Below are positions 43,503-51,982 of a stretch of DNA of 59,483 bases, one piece after another. The notes under the pieces are model-generated. The model was not told the origin of the DNA and did no database searches. It saw nothing but the letters and a program-made list of their open reading frames with translations. The stretch comes from Neisseria mucosa. Its GTDB lineage: Bacteria > Pseudomonadota > Gammaproteobacteria > Burkholderiales > Neisseriaceae. The first letter of the stretch is position 1. Each line of letters begins with the position of its first letter. Both the position numbers and the translations under genes were made by a program. The stretch is from contig NZ_POWX01000016.1 of assembly GCF_003044445.1 (NCBI RefSeq), positions 1-59,483 on the forward strand. Direction: 5' to 3'.

Positions 43503-43793
43503 ATGGCTTTAAGCTTAACCGATGTGGAAAAAATTGCCAAACTTTCACGCCTTTCGCTGACCGAGGAAGAAAAAGGCAAAACCCTCTCAGAATTGAACGA
43601 CATTTTCGCTATGGTCGAAAAGATGCAGAGCGTGAATACCGACGGTATCGAGCCGATGGCACACCCCCACGAAGCCGCCCTACGCCTGCGTGAGGATAAA
43701 GTTACCGAAACCGACCATGCCGCCGAATATCAAGCCGTCGCGCCGGAAGTGCGCAACCGTTTGTATATTGTGCCGCAGGTAATTGAAGAATAA
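43503..43793 (+). CDS. gatC: Asp/Glu-tRNA amidotransferase subunit C
   Basis: 96 residues from MALSLTDVEKIAKLSRLSLTEEE, with AAGGA 6 bp before the ATG. GatC stabilises the GatCAB complex that converts Glu-tRNA(Gln) and Asp-tRNA(Asn). 'LSLTEEEKGKTLSELNDIFAMVEKMQSVNTDGIEPMAHPHEAALRLREDKVTE' is typical. A TATAAT at 43424-43429 is a likely -10 of the gat operon, divergent from mreB. Confidence 0.95.
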   Translation: MALSLTDVEKIAKLSRLSLTEEEKGKTLSELNDIFAMVEKMQSVNTDGIEPMAHPHEAALRLREDKVTETDHAAEYQAVAPEVRNRLYIVPQVIEE

Positions 43794-43795
43794 TT

Positions 43796-43851
43796 TTTCA
43801 GACGACCTCATTATATTGAAATATGAAATCTAAACTTGGGTCGTCTGAAAC
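43796..43851. repeat. Reverse-order DUS pair between gatC and gatA
   Basis: TTTCAGACGACC (about 43797) and GGTCGTCTGAAA (about 43840-43851), pointing away from each other; about 33-nt loop. Confidence 0.85.
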
Positions 43852-43964
43852 TCGTTTCCTTTTTCCTTCGAAATTTCAATCACTGTTCAGCCTACGTTTT
43901 CGGCAACACTTTCCCGAATATTTGCCTGAAAACAGAAACCGTCTTAATTAGGAATCATGGCGCA

Positions 43965-45422
43965 ATGACTCAATACACCCTCAAACAAGCCAGCCAACTG
44001 CTGCAATCCAAACAAATCTCCGCCGTCGAACTGGCAACCGAATACCTCGCCGCCATTGCAGCGCAGAACCCAGCTATCAACGGCTACATCACCCTCGACC
44101 AAGACAAAACTCTCGCCGAAGCCCGTGCCGCCGACGCGCGCATCGCACAAGGTAACGCTACCGCGCTTACCGGCGTACCCATCGCCTACAAAGATATTTT
44201 CTGTCAAACAGGCTGGCGCAGCGCGTGCAGCTCCAAAATGCTGGACAACTTCGTCTCCCCCTACACTGCCACCGTCGTCCAAAATCTGCTCGACGAAGGT
44301 ATGGTAACGCTCGGTCGTACCAACATGGACGAGTTTGCTATGGGATCGACCAATGAAACCTCGTTCTACGGCGCAACCAAAAATCCGTGGAATCCGGAAC
44401 ACGTCCCAGGCGGTTCGTCCGGCGGTTCCGCAGCCGTCGTAGCCGCCCGCCTTGCTCCTGCTGCGCTCGGTTCGGACACCGGCGGCTCTATCCGCCAACC
44501 TGCCTCACACTGCGGCATCACCGGCATCAAACCTACCTACGGCACAGTTTCCCGCTTCGGCATGGTTGCCTACGCATCCAGTTTCGACCAGGCCGGTCCG
44601 ATGGCGCAAACCGCCGAAGACTGCGCGATTTTGCTCAATGCGATGGCAAGCTTCGACGAGCGTGATTCCACCAGCTTAGAACGCAGCAAAGAAGACTACA
44701 CCCGCGATTTGGACAAACCGCTCAAAGGCATGAAAATCGGCCTGCCTAAAGAATATTTTGGTGAAGGCGCGGATGCCGATGTGCAGGCTGCTTTGCAAAA
44801 CGTTATTAACCTTTTAAAAGCACAAGGTGCAGAAACCATTGAAGTTTCCCTGCCGCAAACCGCCCTGTCCATCCCCGCTTACTACGTCCTCGCTTCCGCC
44901 GAAGCCAGTACCAACCTTTCCCGCTACGACGGCGTGCGCTACGGCCACCGCGCAGCCCAATTTGGCGATCTAGAAGAAATGTACAGCAACACCCGCGCCG
45001 AAGGTTTCGGCAGCGAAGTCAAACGCCGCATCATGATTGGCACTTATGTGTTGTCGCACGGCTACTACGATGCCTATTACCTGAAAGCCCAAAAACTGCG
45101 CCGCCTTGTTGCCAACGATTTTCAGACGGCATTCGCGCAATGTGATTTCATCCTCGCTCCGACTGCGCCCACCGCCGCTCCCAAACTCGGCAGCGACATC
45201 CACGATCCCGTGCAGATGTACCTTTCCGACATCTACACCATCGCTGTAAATTTGGCAGGATTGCCCGCCCTGACCCTGCCCGCAGGTTTCAGCAGCAGCG
45301 GACTGCCCATCGGCGTGCAATTTATCGGCAACCACTTCTCCGAAGCCAAAATCCTTGGCGCAGCGCATCAAGTACAGTTGGCGAGCGATTGGCATAAAAA
45401 AAACCCTAATGGAAAAGCATGA
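43965..45422 (+). CDS. gatA: Asp/Glu-tRNA amidotransferase subunit A
   Basis: 485 residues from MTQYTLKQASQLL; AGGA lies 11 bp upstream. Amidase-signature glutaminase subunit: catalytic Lys in 'GVPIAYKDIFC', Ser-cisSer-Lys region 'GGSSGGSAAVVAARLAPAALGSDTGGSIRQPAS'. Extra in-frame codons before this ATG come from intergenic DNA. A GCCGTCTGAA core (non-host dialect) occurs at 45121-45130. The stop overlaps the next gene. Confidence 0.97.
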   Translation: MTQYTLKQASQLLQSKQISAVELATEYLAAIAAQNPAINGYITLDQDKTLAEARAADARIAQGNATALTGVPIAYKDIFCQTGWRSACSSKMLDNFVSPYTATVVQNLLDEGMVTLGRTNMDEFAMGSTNETSFYGATKNPWNPEHVPGGSSGGSAAVVAARLAPAALGSDTGGSIRQPASHCGITGIKPTYGTVSRFGMVAYASSFDQAGPMAQTAEDCAILLNAMASFDERDSTSLERSKEDYTRDLDKPLKGMKIGLPKEYFGEGADADVQAALQNVINLLKAQGAETIEVSLPQTALSIPAYYVLASAEASTNLSRYDGVRYGHRAAQFGDLEEMYSNTRAEGFGSEVKRRIMIGTYVLSHGYYDAYYLKAQKLRRLVANDFQTAFAQCDFILAPTAPTAAPKLGSDIHDPVQMYLSDIYTIAVNLAGLPALTLPAGFSSSGLPIGVQFIGNHFSEAKILGAAHQVQLASDWHKKNPNGKA

Positions 45423-46294
45423 TGCCGGAGCAGTTTGTTTTTCCCGACTTCAAAACCGTGTATAAAAACGCGCCAAAATTTCAAATCCAACATTTGAAGT
45501 TTACCTTACGCAAGTTGTTTGCACGGAGGCAGATTAAGGATTTTGAAACCTTTGTCAATACTTCCGCACTACGTCGTGTTTTTTTCCAAAAGCTGCCACA
45601 AGATGCCTATCCTTTGATTCATGCCTTTATTGATAAGCGTTTTGACAGACAGCGCAGACTGCAAGCTATGAAAGAAGACCTGTTGGCAGCTGAAAAACTG
45701 TTCGGACAGGAAACACTTACCGGTATGGAGACTCGCGAATTCCATATTGTCTTAGCACATCTTTCAGACGACCTGACTTTGTGGCTGAACCGGAACGATA
45801 ATTGCGTGGATGAAGGAATGTGGTCGCTATCCTTGCGCGACAGCGAAGGAAAACGTCTCTACATGGCGACCTTCGCTCTAGTTGACGGTAAACTGCTGGC
45901 CGCTTCCATCCAAGGCCCCGCAGGGGAAGAAGCTAAAGACCTTGTACGCAGCCTGACCAAACAACTCCACGGCCTGCGCCCGCAGCAACTGATGGTAACC
46001 GCCCTGCAATATTTTTCGACATCGCTCAATTTGAGCGGCGTTATCGGCATTGCCCAAGAGCATCAGGTTAAACTGCGCTGGCGGCTGAAGAAACGGGTCA
46101 AAATGAATTACGACCTGTTTTGGCAGGAGAACGGCGCAACGCTCGAAAGCGACGGCTACTGGCATCTGCCGCAAACCCCGCCGCGAAAAGACTTGGCGGA
46201 AATCGAAAGCAAAAAACGATCGATGTACCGCAAACGTTACCAAATGCTGGATAACATGGCGGCTGAGATGCAGGCTTGCTTTCAGAAGACTTGA
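45419..46294 (+). CDS. DUF535 (VirK/YbjX-like) protein
   Basis: 291 residues, starting at ATGATG that overlaps the gatA TGA. 'LWLNRNDNCVDEGMWSLSLRDSEGKRLYMATFAL', 'ASIQGPAGEEAKDLVRSLTKQLHGLRPQQLMVTALQYFSTSLNLSGVIGIAQEHQVKLRW' and 'KMNYDLFWQENGA...GYWHLPQTPPRKDLAEIESKKRSMYRKRY' match DUF535. Role unknown; VirK relatives are linked to virulence or peptide resistance in enterics. Its placement between gatA and gatB is unusual. 'LSDDLTLW' is DUS-encoded. Confidence 0.88.
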   Translation: MMPEQFVFPDFKTVYKNAPKFQIQHLKFTLRKLFARRQIKDFETFVNTSALRRVFFQKLPQDAYPLIHAFIDKRFDRQRRLQAMKEDLLAAEKLFGQETLTGMETREFHIVLAHLSDDLTLWLNRNDNCVDEGMWSLSLRDSEGKRLYMATFALVDGKLLAASIQGPAGEEAKDLVRSLTKQLHGLRPQQLMVTALQYFSTSLNLSGVIGIAQEHQVKLRWRLKKRVKMNYDLFWQENGATLESDGYWHLPQTPPRKDLAEIESKKRSMYRKRYQMLDNMAAEMQACFQKT

Positions 46295-46302
46295 TACTGG
46301 GC

Positions 46303-46349
46303 TTTCAGACGACCTGTTGTCTCTACAAACCAAAACAGGTCGTCTGAAA
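46303..46349. repeat. Reverse-order DUS pair between DUF535 gene and gatB
   Basis: TTTCAGACGACCTGTT (46303-46318) and AACAGGTCGTCTGAAA (46334-46349), 16-bp perfect arms, loop 15 nt. No T run. Confidence 0.85.
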
Positions 46350-46395
46350 ACAGCTGACCACTTTATATTATTGACATCAAAAGAAAGAACCTCTT

Positions 46396-47826
46396 ATGAC
46401 TTGGGAAACTGTAATCGGCTTGGAAATCCACGTCCAGCTCAACACCCAATCCAAAATCTTCAGCGGCGCATCGACTGCGTTTGGTGCGGAACCCAATGCT
46501 CACGCCAGCGTAGTGGAATGCGCATTGCCGGGCGTACTGCCGGTAATGAACCGAGAAGTCGTTGAAAAAGCCATCAAATTAGGCTTGGCTTTGGATGCGA
46601 AAATCAATCAGAAAAACGTGTTCGACCGCAAAAACTACTTCTATCCTGATTTGCCAAAAGGCTATCAAATCAGCCAATTGGATTTGCCGATTGTCGAACA
46701 CGGCAAATTGGAAATCGTAGTTGGCGACGATGTGAAAACCATCAACGTAACCCGCGCGCACATGGAAGAAGACGCGGGCAAATCCGTGCATGAAGGCTTG
46801 AACGGTGCAACTGGTATCGACTTGAACCGTGCTGGCACGCCGCTATTGGAAGTGGTCTCCGAACCTGAAATGCGTTCCGCCGCCGAAGCCGTTGCCTACG
46901 CCAAAGCCTTACACAGCTTGGTAACCTGGCTGGACATCTGCGACGGCAATATGGCGGAAGGCTCGTTCCGCGTCGATGCCAACGTATCCGTGCGCCCGAA
47001 AGGCCAAGCGGAATTCGGTACGCGCCGTGAGATTAAAAATCTCAATTCCTTCCGCTTCTTGGAGCAGGCAATTAATTACGAAGTGGAAGCGCAAATCGAG
47101 ATTTTGGAAGACGGCGGCAAAGTGCAACAGGCAACCATGCTATTCGACCCGGAAAAAGGCGAAACCCGCGTGATGCGTTTGAAAGAAGACGCGCACGACT
47201 ACCGCTACTTCCCCGACCCAGATTTGCTGCCCGTCATCATTTCAGACGACCGGTTGCAAAAAGCCAAAGCAGAAATGCCCGAGCTGCCGAAAGAAATGGC
47301 GGCGCGTTTCGTGGCGGATTACGGCGTATCCGACTACGACGCGCGCCTGCTCACCGCCAGCCGCGTGCAGGCTGCCTATTTTGAAGAAGCTGCCAAAGAG
47401 AGCGGACAAGGCAAGCTGACTGCCAACTGGATGAACGGTGAACTCGCCGCCACGCTAAACAAAGAAGGCATGGAACTTGCCGACAGCCCGATTACCGCTC
47501 CGCGCCTTGCCGCACTGATAGGCAAAATCGCCGACGGCACATTAAGCAGCAAGTTGGCAAAAAAAGCCTTTGAAGCCATGTGGGCGGAACCCGAAGCCAC
47601 CATCGCCGAAATCATTGAAAAACACGGCTTGCAACAGATGACCGATACCGGCGCGATTGAAGCGATGGTGGACGAAGTGCTGGCAAACAACGCTAAGGCC
47701 GTGGAACAGTTCAAATCCGGTAACGAAAAAGCCCTGAATGCGATTGTGGGGCAAGTGATGAAGGCCAGCAAAGGCAAAGCGAATCCCGCACAAGTTCAAG
47801 AACTGATTAAAGCCAAACTGGCTTAA
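46396..47826 (+). CDS. gatB: Asp/Glu-tRNA amidotransferase subunit B
   Basis: 476 residues. Binds the misacylated tRNA and performs the kinase/transamidase step. 'WETVIGLEIHVQLNTQSKIFSGAS', 'DRKNYFYPDLPKGYQISQ', 'HMEEDAGKSVHEG', 'DLNRAGTPLLEVVSEPEMRS', 'DGNMAEGSFRVDANVSVRP' and the C-terminal YqeY-like domain (about 330-476) are complete. 'ISDDRLQK' contains a DUS. Confidence 0.97.
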   Translation: MTWETVIGLEIHVQLNTQSKIFSGASTAFGAEPNAHASVVECALPGVLPVMNREVVEKAIKLGLALDAKINQKNVFDRKNYFYPDLPKGYQISQLDLPIVEHGKLEIVVGDDVKTINVTRAHMEEDAGKSVHEGLNGATGIDLNRAGTPLLEVVSEPEMRSAAEAVAYAKALHSLVTWLDICDGNMAEGSFRVDANVSVRPKGQAEFGTRREIKNLNSFRFLEQAINYEVEAQIEILEDGGKVQQATMLFDPEKGETRVMRLKEDAHDYRYFPDPDLLPVIISDDRLQKAKAEMPELPKEMAARFVADYGVSDYDARLLTASRVQAAYFEEAAKESGQGKLTANWMNGELAATLNKEGMELADSPITAPRLAALIGKIADGTLSSKLAKKAFEAMWAEPEATIAEIIEKHGLQQMTDTGAIEAMVDEVLANNAKAVEQFKSGNEKALNAIVGQVMKASKGKANPAQVQELIKAKLA

Positions 47827-47839
47827 TCCGTTATCACAC

Positions 47840-47900
47840 AGGTCGTCTGAAAGCAAAGTTCCAATGAAGGTAAAACGGGAAACAAGCTTTCAGACGACCT
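47840..47900 (+). terminator. DUS stem-loop after gatB
   Basis: AGGTCGTCTGAAAGC pairs with GCTTTCAGACGACCT, then TTT. Confidence 0.85.
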
Positions 47901-47932
47901 TTTAACTTAATCTATTCCAACCACACCAAGCT

Positions 47933-48937
47933 ATGACCCACACCATTACCCTACCCGATCAAACCACCTTTACCGCCAACGACGGCGAAACCGTTTTAGC
48001 CGCTGCCGCCCGTCAAAACCTCAATCTGCCCCATTCCTGCAAAAGCGGTGCCTGCGGGCAATGCAAAGCCGAACTGGTCAGCGGCGATATTCAAATGGGC
48101 GAACACTCCGAACAGGCCTTATCCGAAGCAGAAAAAGTGCAAGGCAAGATTTTGATGTGCTGCACCACCGCGCAAAGCGACATCAGCATCAACATCCCCG
48201 GTTACAACGCCAACGCCCTCCCCGTCCGCACCCTGCCCGCCCGTATCGAAAGCATTGTTTTCAAACACGATGTCGCCCTCTTGAAACTTGCGCTACCCAA
48301 AGCCCCGCCGTTTGCCTTCTACGCCGGGCAATACATTGATTTACTGCTGCCGGGCAACGTCAGCCGCAGCTACTCCATCGCCAATTCGCCCGACCAAGAA
48401 GGCATTTTGGAACTGCACATCCGCAGGCGCGAAAACGGCGTCTGTTCGGAAATGATTTTCGGCAGCGAACCCAAAGTCAAAGAAAAAGGCATCGTCCGAG
48501 TTAAAGGTCCGCTCGGTTCGTTTACCCTACAAGAAGACAGCGACAAACCCATCATTCTCTTGGCAACCGGTACAGGCTATGCCCCCATCCGCAGCATCCT
48601 GCTCGACCTTATCTGCCAAGACAGCAGCCGCGCTGTCCATCTCTACTGGGGCGCACGTCATCAAGATGATTTGTACGCACTCGAAGAAGCGCAAGAGCTG
48701 ACAGGTCGTCTGAAAAACGCCCGCTTTACCCCAGTTCTTTCAAAAGCCAATGAGGGCTGGCAAGGCGAAAAAGGATACGTCCAAACCGCCGCTGCGAAGG
48801 ATTATCCCGATTTGAGTGGCTACGAAGTTTATGCCTGCGGCTCCGTCGCCATGATTGAAAGTGCGAAATCCGTATTGACCGCGCAATGCAACCTGCCTGA
48901 AACAGCCTTCTATTCCGACGCCTTTTCTCCGGCGTAA
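47933..48937 (+). CDS. 2Fe-2S ferredoxin-NAD(P)H reductase (AscD/CDP-glucoseen reductase-like)
   Basis: 334 residues. N-terminal plant-type ferredoxin domain with 'CKSGACGQCKAEL' (about 36-48) and a fourth Cys in 'ILMCCTT'; FAD domain 'RSYSIANSP' (about 145-153); NAD domain 'ILLATGTGYAPIRSIL' (about 203-218) and 'VYACGSVAMIESA'. Electron-transfer oxygenase-reductase type. Many Neisseriaceae annotate it as CDP-6-deoxy-delta-3,4-glucoseen reductase, but no sugar-synthesis genes are nearby, so the electron acceptor is unknown. 'TGRLKNA' is DUS-encoded. Confidence 0.88.
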   Translation: MTHTITLPDQTTFTANDGETVLAAAARQNLNLPHSCKSGACGQCKAELVSGDIQMGEHSEQALSEAEKVQGKILMCCTTAQSDISINIPGYNANALPVRTLPARIESIVFKHDVALLKLALPKAPPFAFYAGQYIDLLLPGNVSRSYSIANSPDQEGILELHIRRRENGVCSEMIFGSEPKVKEKGIVRVKGPLGSFTLQEDSDKPIILLATGTGYAPIRSILLDLICQDSSRAVHLYWGARHQDDLYALEEAQELTGRLKNARFTPVLSKANEGWQGEKGYVQTAAAKDYPDLSGYEVYACGSVAMIESAKSVLTAQCNLPETAFYSDAFSPA

Positions 48938-48988
48938 TAACCCTGTTTTCTTGCCCCTCTGGTTTATTACAGCCAGACAAACGTCATC

Positions 48989-49031
48989 AAGGTCATCTGA
49001 AAAAGAAGCTTGGAGCTTTTCAGATGACCTT
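48989..49031 (+). terminator. Variant DUS hairpin (GGTCATCTGAA)
   Basis: AAGGTCATCTGAAAA and AGCTTTTCAGATGACCTT. Both arms carry the same G-to-A change relative to the host DUS, so the stem is preserved. Confidence 0.75.
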
Positions 49032-49043
49032 TAATTTAATTCT

Positions 49044-49126
49044 TTTTAGACAAAATGTATAAAATTAATTCAATTCTAAAATTAAATTCGTAATTTTATA
49101 AAAATAGATTGTCGTTTTGTCTAAAA
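49044..49126. promoter_or_regulatory. Pair of inverted 12-bp putative operators upstream of HTH-leuA
   Basis: TTTTAGACAAAA at 49044-49055 and its exact reverse complement TTTTGTCTAAAA at 49115-49126. The second lies in the spacer of the promoter at 49109-49136. A third, weaker match GTTTGGACAAGG (49169-49180) overlaps the ribosome site. Centres are 71 bp apart. Candidate targets of the HTH module encoded just downstream; function inferred. Confidence 0.55.
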
Positions 49127-49136
49127 TGCGTATAAT
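49109..49136 (+). promoter_or_regulatory. Promoter of the HTH-leuA unit
   Basis: TTGTCG (49109-49114), 16-bp spacer, TATAAT (49131-49136); 50 bp before the ATG at 49187. The region is strongly AT-rich. Confidence 0.75.
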
Positions 49137-49186
49137 CTCTTCCCAATGCAAACAATAATTTCAATAATGTTTGGACAAGGAACATC

Positions 49187-49426
49187 ATGCAATTAGACAT
49201 TGACCGCTTAGTTGCTTATTTCGGCGGCGTGAATGCGCTTGCCGAGGCGTTGAAACAGCACGATCCCGAACATGCCGCGACGACCGCCGCCATCTATAAA
49301 TGGCGCACGCGCGGGTCGCTGCCTTTGGCGCAACTGCAAAAGCTGACCGCGTTGGCGGAAGCGCAAGGCAGACCGCTGGATTTGAATGCTTTTTTACAAA
49401 AAAACGAATCTCTGGAGAGAACAGAA
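49187..49426 (+). CDS. HTH module read in frame into leuA
   Basis: 80 codons from ATG 49187 with AAGGA 6 bp upstream, so it is translated. 'LVAYFGGVNALAEALKQ' followed by 'AAIYKWRTRGSLPLAQLQKLTALAEAQGRPLD' has the helix-turn-helix pattern of small YdaS/Cro-like proteins (the short 'GG..alA.aLg....aiy.Wr.rG.iP' type). No stop separates it from leuA: the frame continues through to LeuA (597 residues in total). Near the junction is an A7 run (about 49398-49404); with six A the module would end in TGA overlapping the leuA ATG. Whether the cell makes a fusion, two proteins, or both is open. Confidence 0.7.
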
Positions 49427-50980
49427 ATGACACAGACCAACCGCGTAATTATTTTCGATACCACCATGCGCGACGGTGAGCAGTCGCCCGGTGCATCCAT
49501 GACCAAAGAGGAGAAAATCCGCATTGCCCGCCAGTTGGAGAAAATGGGTGTGGATGTGATTGAGGCGGGCTTTGCCGCCGCCAGCCCGGGCGATTTCGAG
49601 TCGGTCAATGCGATTGCCAAAATCATCACCAAATCCACAGTCTGCTCGTTGGCGCGTGCCGTTGAAAACGATGTGCGCAAAGCGGGTGAAGCCGTTTTCC
49701 CCGCTCCGAAAAAACGCATCCATACCTTCATTGCCACCAGCCCCATCCACATGGAGCACAAACTGAAAATGAAGCCGCAGCAGGTCATCGATGCGGCGGT
49801 CAAAGCAGTGAAAATCGCCAAAGAATACACCGATGATGTGGAATTTTCCGCCGAAGACGCCGTGCGTTCGGATTTGGACTTCCTCGCCAAAATCTTTACG
49901 GCGGTTATCGAAGCGGGCGCGACCACCATCAATATTCCCGATACCGTCGGCTACTCCATCCCTTCCGTGTGGTACGAGCGTATCAGCAACATCATCAAAA
50001 GCGTACCCAACGGCGACAAAGTAGTCTGGTCGACCCACTGCCACAACGACTTGGGTATGGCGGTTGCCAACTCGCTGGCCGCTGTTCAGGCAGGCGTGCG
50101 CCAAGTGGAATGCACCATCAACGGTTTGGGCGAACGCGCAGGTAATGCCAGCCTTGAAGAAATCGTGATGGCGTTGAAAGTACGTCATGATTTGTTCGGC
50201 TTGGAAACCGGCATCGACACCACGCAAATCGTGCCGGTATCCAAACTGGTGTCCACCATTACCGGCTATCCGATTCAGCCCAACAAGGCGGTGGTCGGCG
50301 CAAACGCCTTTGCACACGAATCAGGCATCCATCAGGACGGCGTGTTAAAACACCCCGAAACCTATGAAATCATGACTGCCGAATCGGTCGGCTGGTCAAC
50401 CAACCGCCTGACCTTGGGCAAATTGTCCGGCCGCAGCGCGTTCCGCAGCAAACTGGCGGATTTGGGCATCGAGTTGGAAAGCGAAGAGGCGCTGAACGCC
50501 GCGTTTGCCCGCTTCAAAGAACTCGCCGACAAAAAACGCGAAATCTTCGATGAAGACCTGCACGCGCTGGTGTCCGACGAAATGGGCAGCATGAACGCCG
50601 AAAGTTACAAATTCATCTCCCAAAAAATCAGCACTGAAACCGGCGAAGAGCCGCGCGCCGACATCGTGTTCAGCATCAAAGGCGAAGAAAAACGCGCATC
50701 CGCCACAGGCTCCGGCCCTGTCGACGCGATTTTCAAAGCGATTGAGAGCGTGGCGCAAAGCGGCGCGACTTTACAGATTTATTCCGTCAACGCCGTAACG
50801 CAAGGCACGGAAAGCCAAGGCGAAACCAGCGTCCGTCTGGCACGCGGTAACCGCGTGGTCAACGGACAAGGCGCAGATACTGACGTTTTGGTCGCTACCG
50901 CCAAAGCCTACCTCTCCGCCTTGAGCAAACTGGAATTCGGGTCTGCTAAACCGAAAGCGCAGGGTAGCGGTACAATTTGA
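49427..50980 (+). CDS. leuA: 2-isopropylmalate synthase
   Basis: 517 residues from MTQTNRVIIFDTTMRDGEQSPGASM, the usual LeuA start, with GGAGAG about 10 bp upstream. First step of leucine synthesis: acetyl-CoA plus 2-oxoisovalerate. 'DTTMRDGEQSPG', 'STHCHNDLGMAVANSLAAVQAGVRQVECTINGLGERAGNASLEEI' (metal His residues, catalytic region) and 'HESGIHQDGVLK' are present; the C-terminal regulatory domain (about 390-517) is complete. In frame with the upstream HTH module (49187), so a 597-residue fusion is possible. No leucine-rich leader peptide is seen. Confidence 0.95.
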   Translation: MTQTNRVIIFDTTMRDGEQSPGASMTKEEKIRIARQLEKMGVDVIEAGFAAASPGDFESVNAIAKIITKSTVCSLARAVENDVRKAGEAVFPAPKKRIHTFIATSPIHMEHKLKMKPQQVIDAAVKAVKIAKEYTDDVEFSAEDAVRSDLDFLAKIFTAVIEAGATTINIPDTVGYSIPSVWYERISNIIKSVPNGDKVVWSTHCHNDLGMAVANSLAAVQAGVRQVECTINGLGERAGNASLEEIVMALKVRHDLFGLETGIDTTQIVPVSKLVSTITGYPIQPNKAVVGANAFAHESGIHQDGVLKHPETYEIMTAESVGWSTNRLTLGKLSGRSAFRSKLADLGIELESEEALNAAFARFKELADKKREIFDEDLHALVSDEMGSMNAESYKFISQKISTETGEEPRADIVFSIKGEEKRASATGSGPVDAIFKAIESVAQSGATLQIYSVNAVTQGTESQGETSVRLARGNRVVNGQGADTDVLVATAKAYLSALSKLEFGSAKPKAQGSGTI

Positions 50981-51011
50981 GCTTAAATAGATTGATTTAA
51001 ATTTAAAAAGC

Positions 51012-51059
51012 AAAAAGGTCGTCTGAAAACCGAAGTTTAGGTTTTCAGACGACCTTTTT
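51012..51059. terminator. Bidirectional DUS terminator leuA / EamA gene
   Basis: AAAAAGGTCGTCTGAAAACC pairs with GGTTTTCAGACGACCTTTTT. The EamA stop codon TGA is the TGA of the DUS itself (GTCGTCTGA), so coding region and terminator overlap. Confidence 0.9.
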
Positions 51060-51905
51060 CATGACTGCCCGCTGTACACCGAATATCGATACCAATACCA
51101 ACGAAAATCCTGCCAACGACTTCGCGTCCATCCCTTGTCCTAAAAACAACCAGCCCAAGACAAATGCCGAGACAGGGCTGAGTAGTCCCAGCGACGAAAC
51201 CGCAGCAGGCGAAAGTTTGGCAATTCCCCTAAAAAACAATACATAAGCCAACACGGCACCAAACAGACACAAATACAGATAGCCGCCGATATTGGCGGGG
51301 CTTAACGATTCCAGCGGCGGTTCGGCAAGCAGGGCGACGGGCAGTAAAAACAAGCCGCCGATAAAAAGCTGCCAGCCGGTAAATGCCAATACGGGCAGCG
51401 AAGTGCGGCGGTGTTTCGACAAATAAACGCCCAACGCCATCGCCACCGCGCCTGTCAGTGCCGCCAAAATCCCCGTACCGTCATAGCGCGCCTGCGGCGA
51501 TAAAACCAAGAGCGCAATCCCCAAAACCCCTGCCGCCGACCAAGTCCAAGCCGCTTTGGGCGGCATGGTTTTGCCGATTAACCAAGTGAACACCAGCACC
51601 ATCAGCGTCTGCGTCGAACTCAATACCGCCGCCAGTCCGCCCGGCAAGCGATACGCCGCCACAAACAACATGGCTTGGAAAAAGCCGATGTTCAAAAAAC
51701 CGAGCAGGGCGACAATGCCCCATTCGCCGCGCTGAGGCAGCCTGCGCGTCCACGCCAACAGCAACAGCCCGGCGGGCAACACGCGAAAAAGTGCAGCGGT
51801 AAACGGTCGGTCAGGTGGCAGAAATTCGGTGGTCACGAGATAGGTGCTGCCCCAAATCAGCGGGGCGAGCGCGGTGGCGAGGATGGCGGCGGTGCGGTTG
51901 GGCAT
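51045..51905 (-). CDS. EamA/DMT family transporter
   Basis: 286 residues from MPNRTAAILATALAPLIWGSTYLVTTEFLPPDRP at 51905. Ten hydrophobic segments in two EamA repeats (about 5-130 and 140-275); 'WGSTYLVT' and 'LLSPVSAFVLGWLFLGQGMDAKSLAGFSLVLVSI' are typical of RhaT/RarD-like metabolite exporters. Substrate unknown. The C-terminus 'KKVV' is encoded by the terminator DUS. Confidence 0.9.
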   Translation of the reverse strand: MPNRTAAILATALAPLIWGSTYLVTTEFLPPDRPFTAALFRVLPAGLLLLAWTRRLPQRGEWGIVALLGFLNIGFFQAMLFVAAYRLPGGLAAVLSSTQTLMVLVFTWLIGKTMPPKAAWTWSAAGVLGIALLVLSPQARYDGTGILAALTGAVAMALGVYLSKHRRTSLPVLAFTGWQLFIGGLFLLPVALLAEPPLESLSPANIGGYLYLCLFGAVLAYVLFFRGIAKLSPAAVSSLGLLSPVSAFVLGWLFLGQGMDAKSLAGFSLVLVSIFGVQRAVMKKVV

Positions 51906-51982
51906 CGGGATTCCTTGTATTTGTGTTTCAGCTTGTCCGAAGGTTGTCTGAAAAACGGGATGGACATGCAATGATGGAAAGA

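Noticed and set aside
49137..49186. Leucine attenuator leader peptide before leuA
   Set aside because: No short frame with a leucine run and no terminator hairpin between promoter and first ATG.
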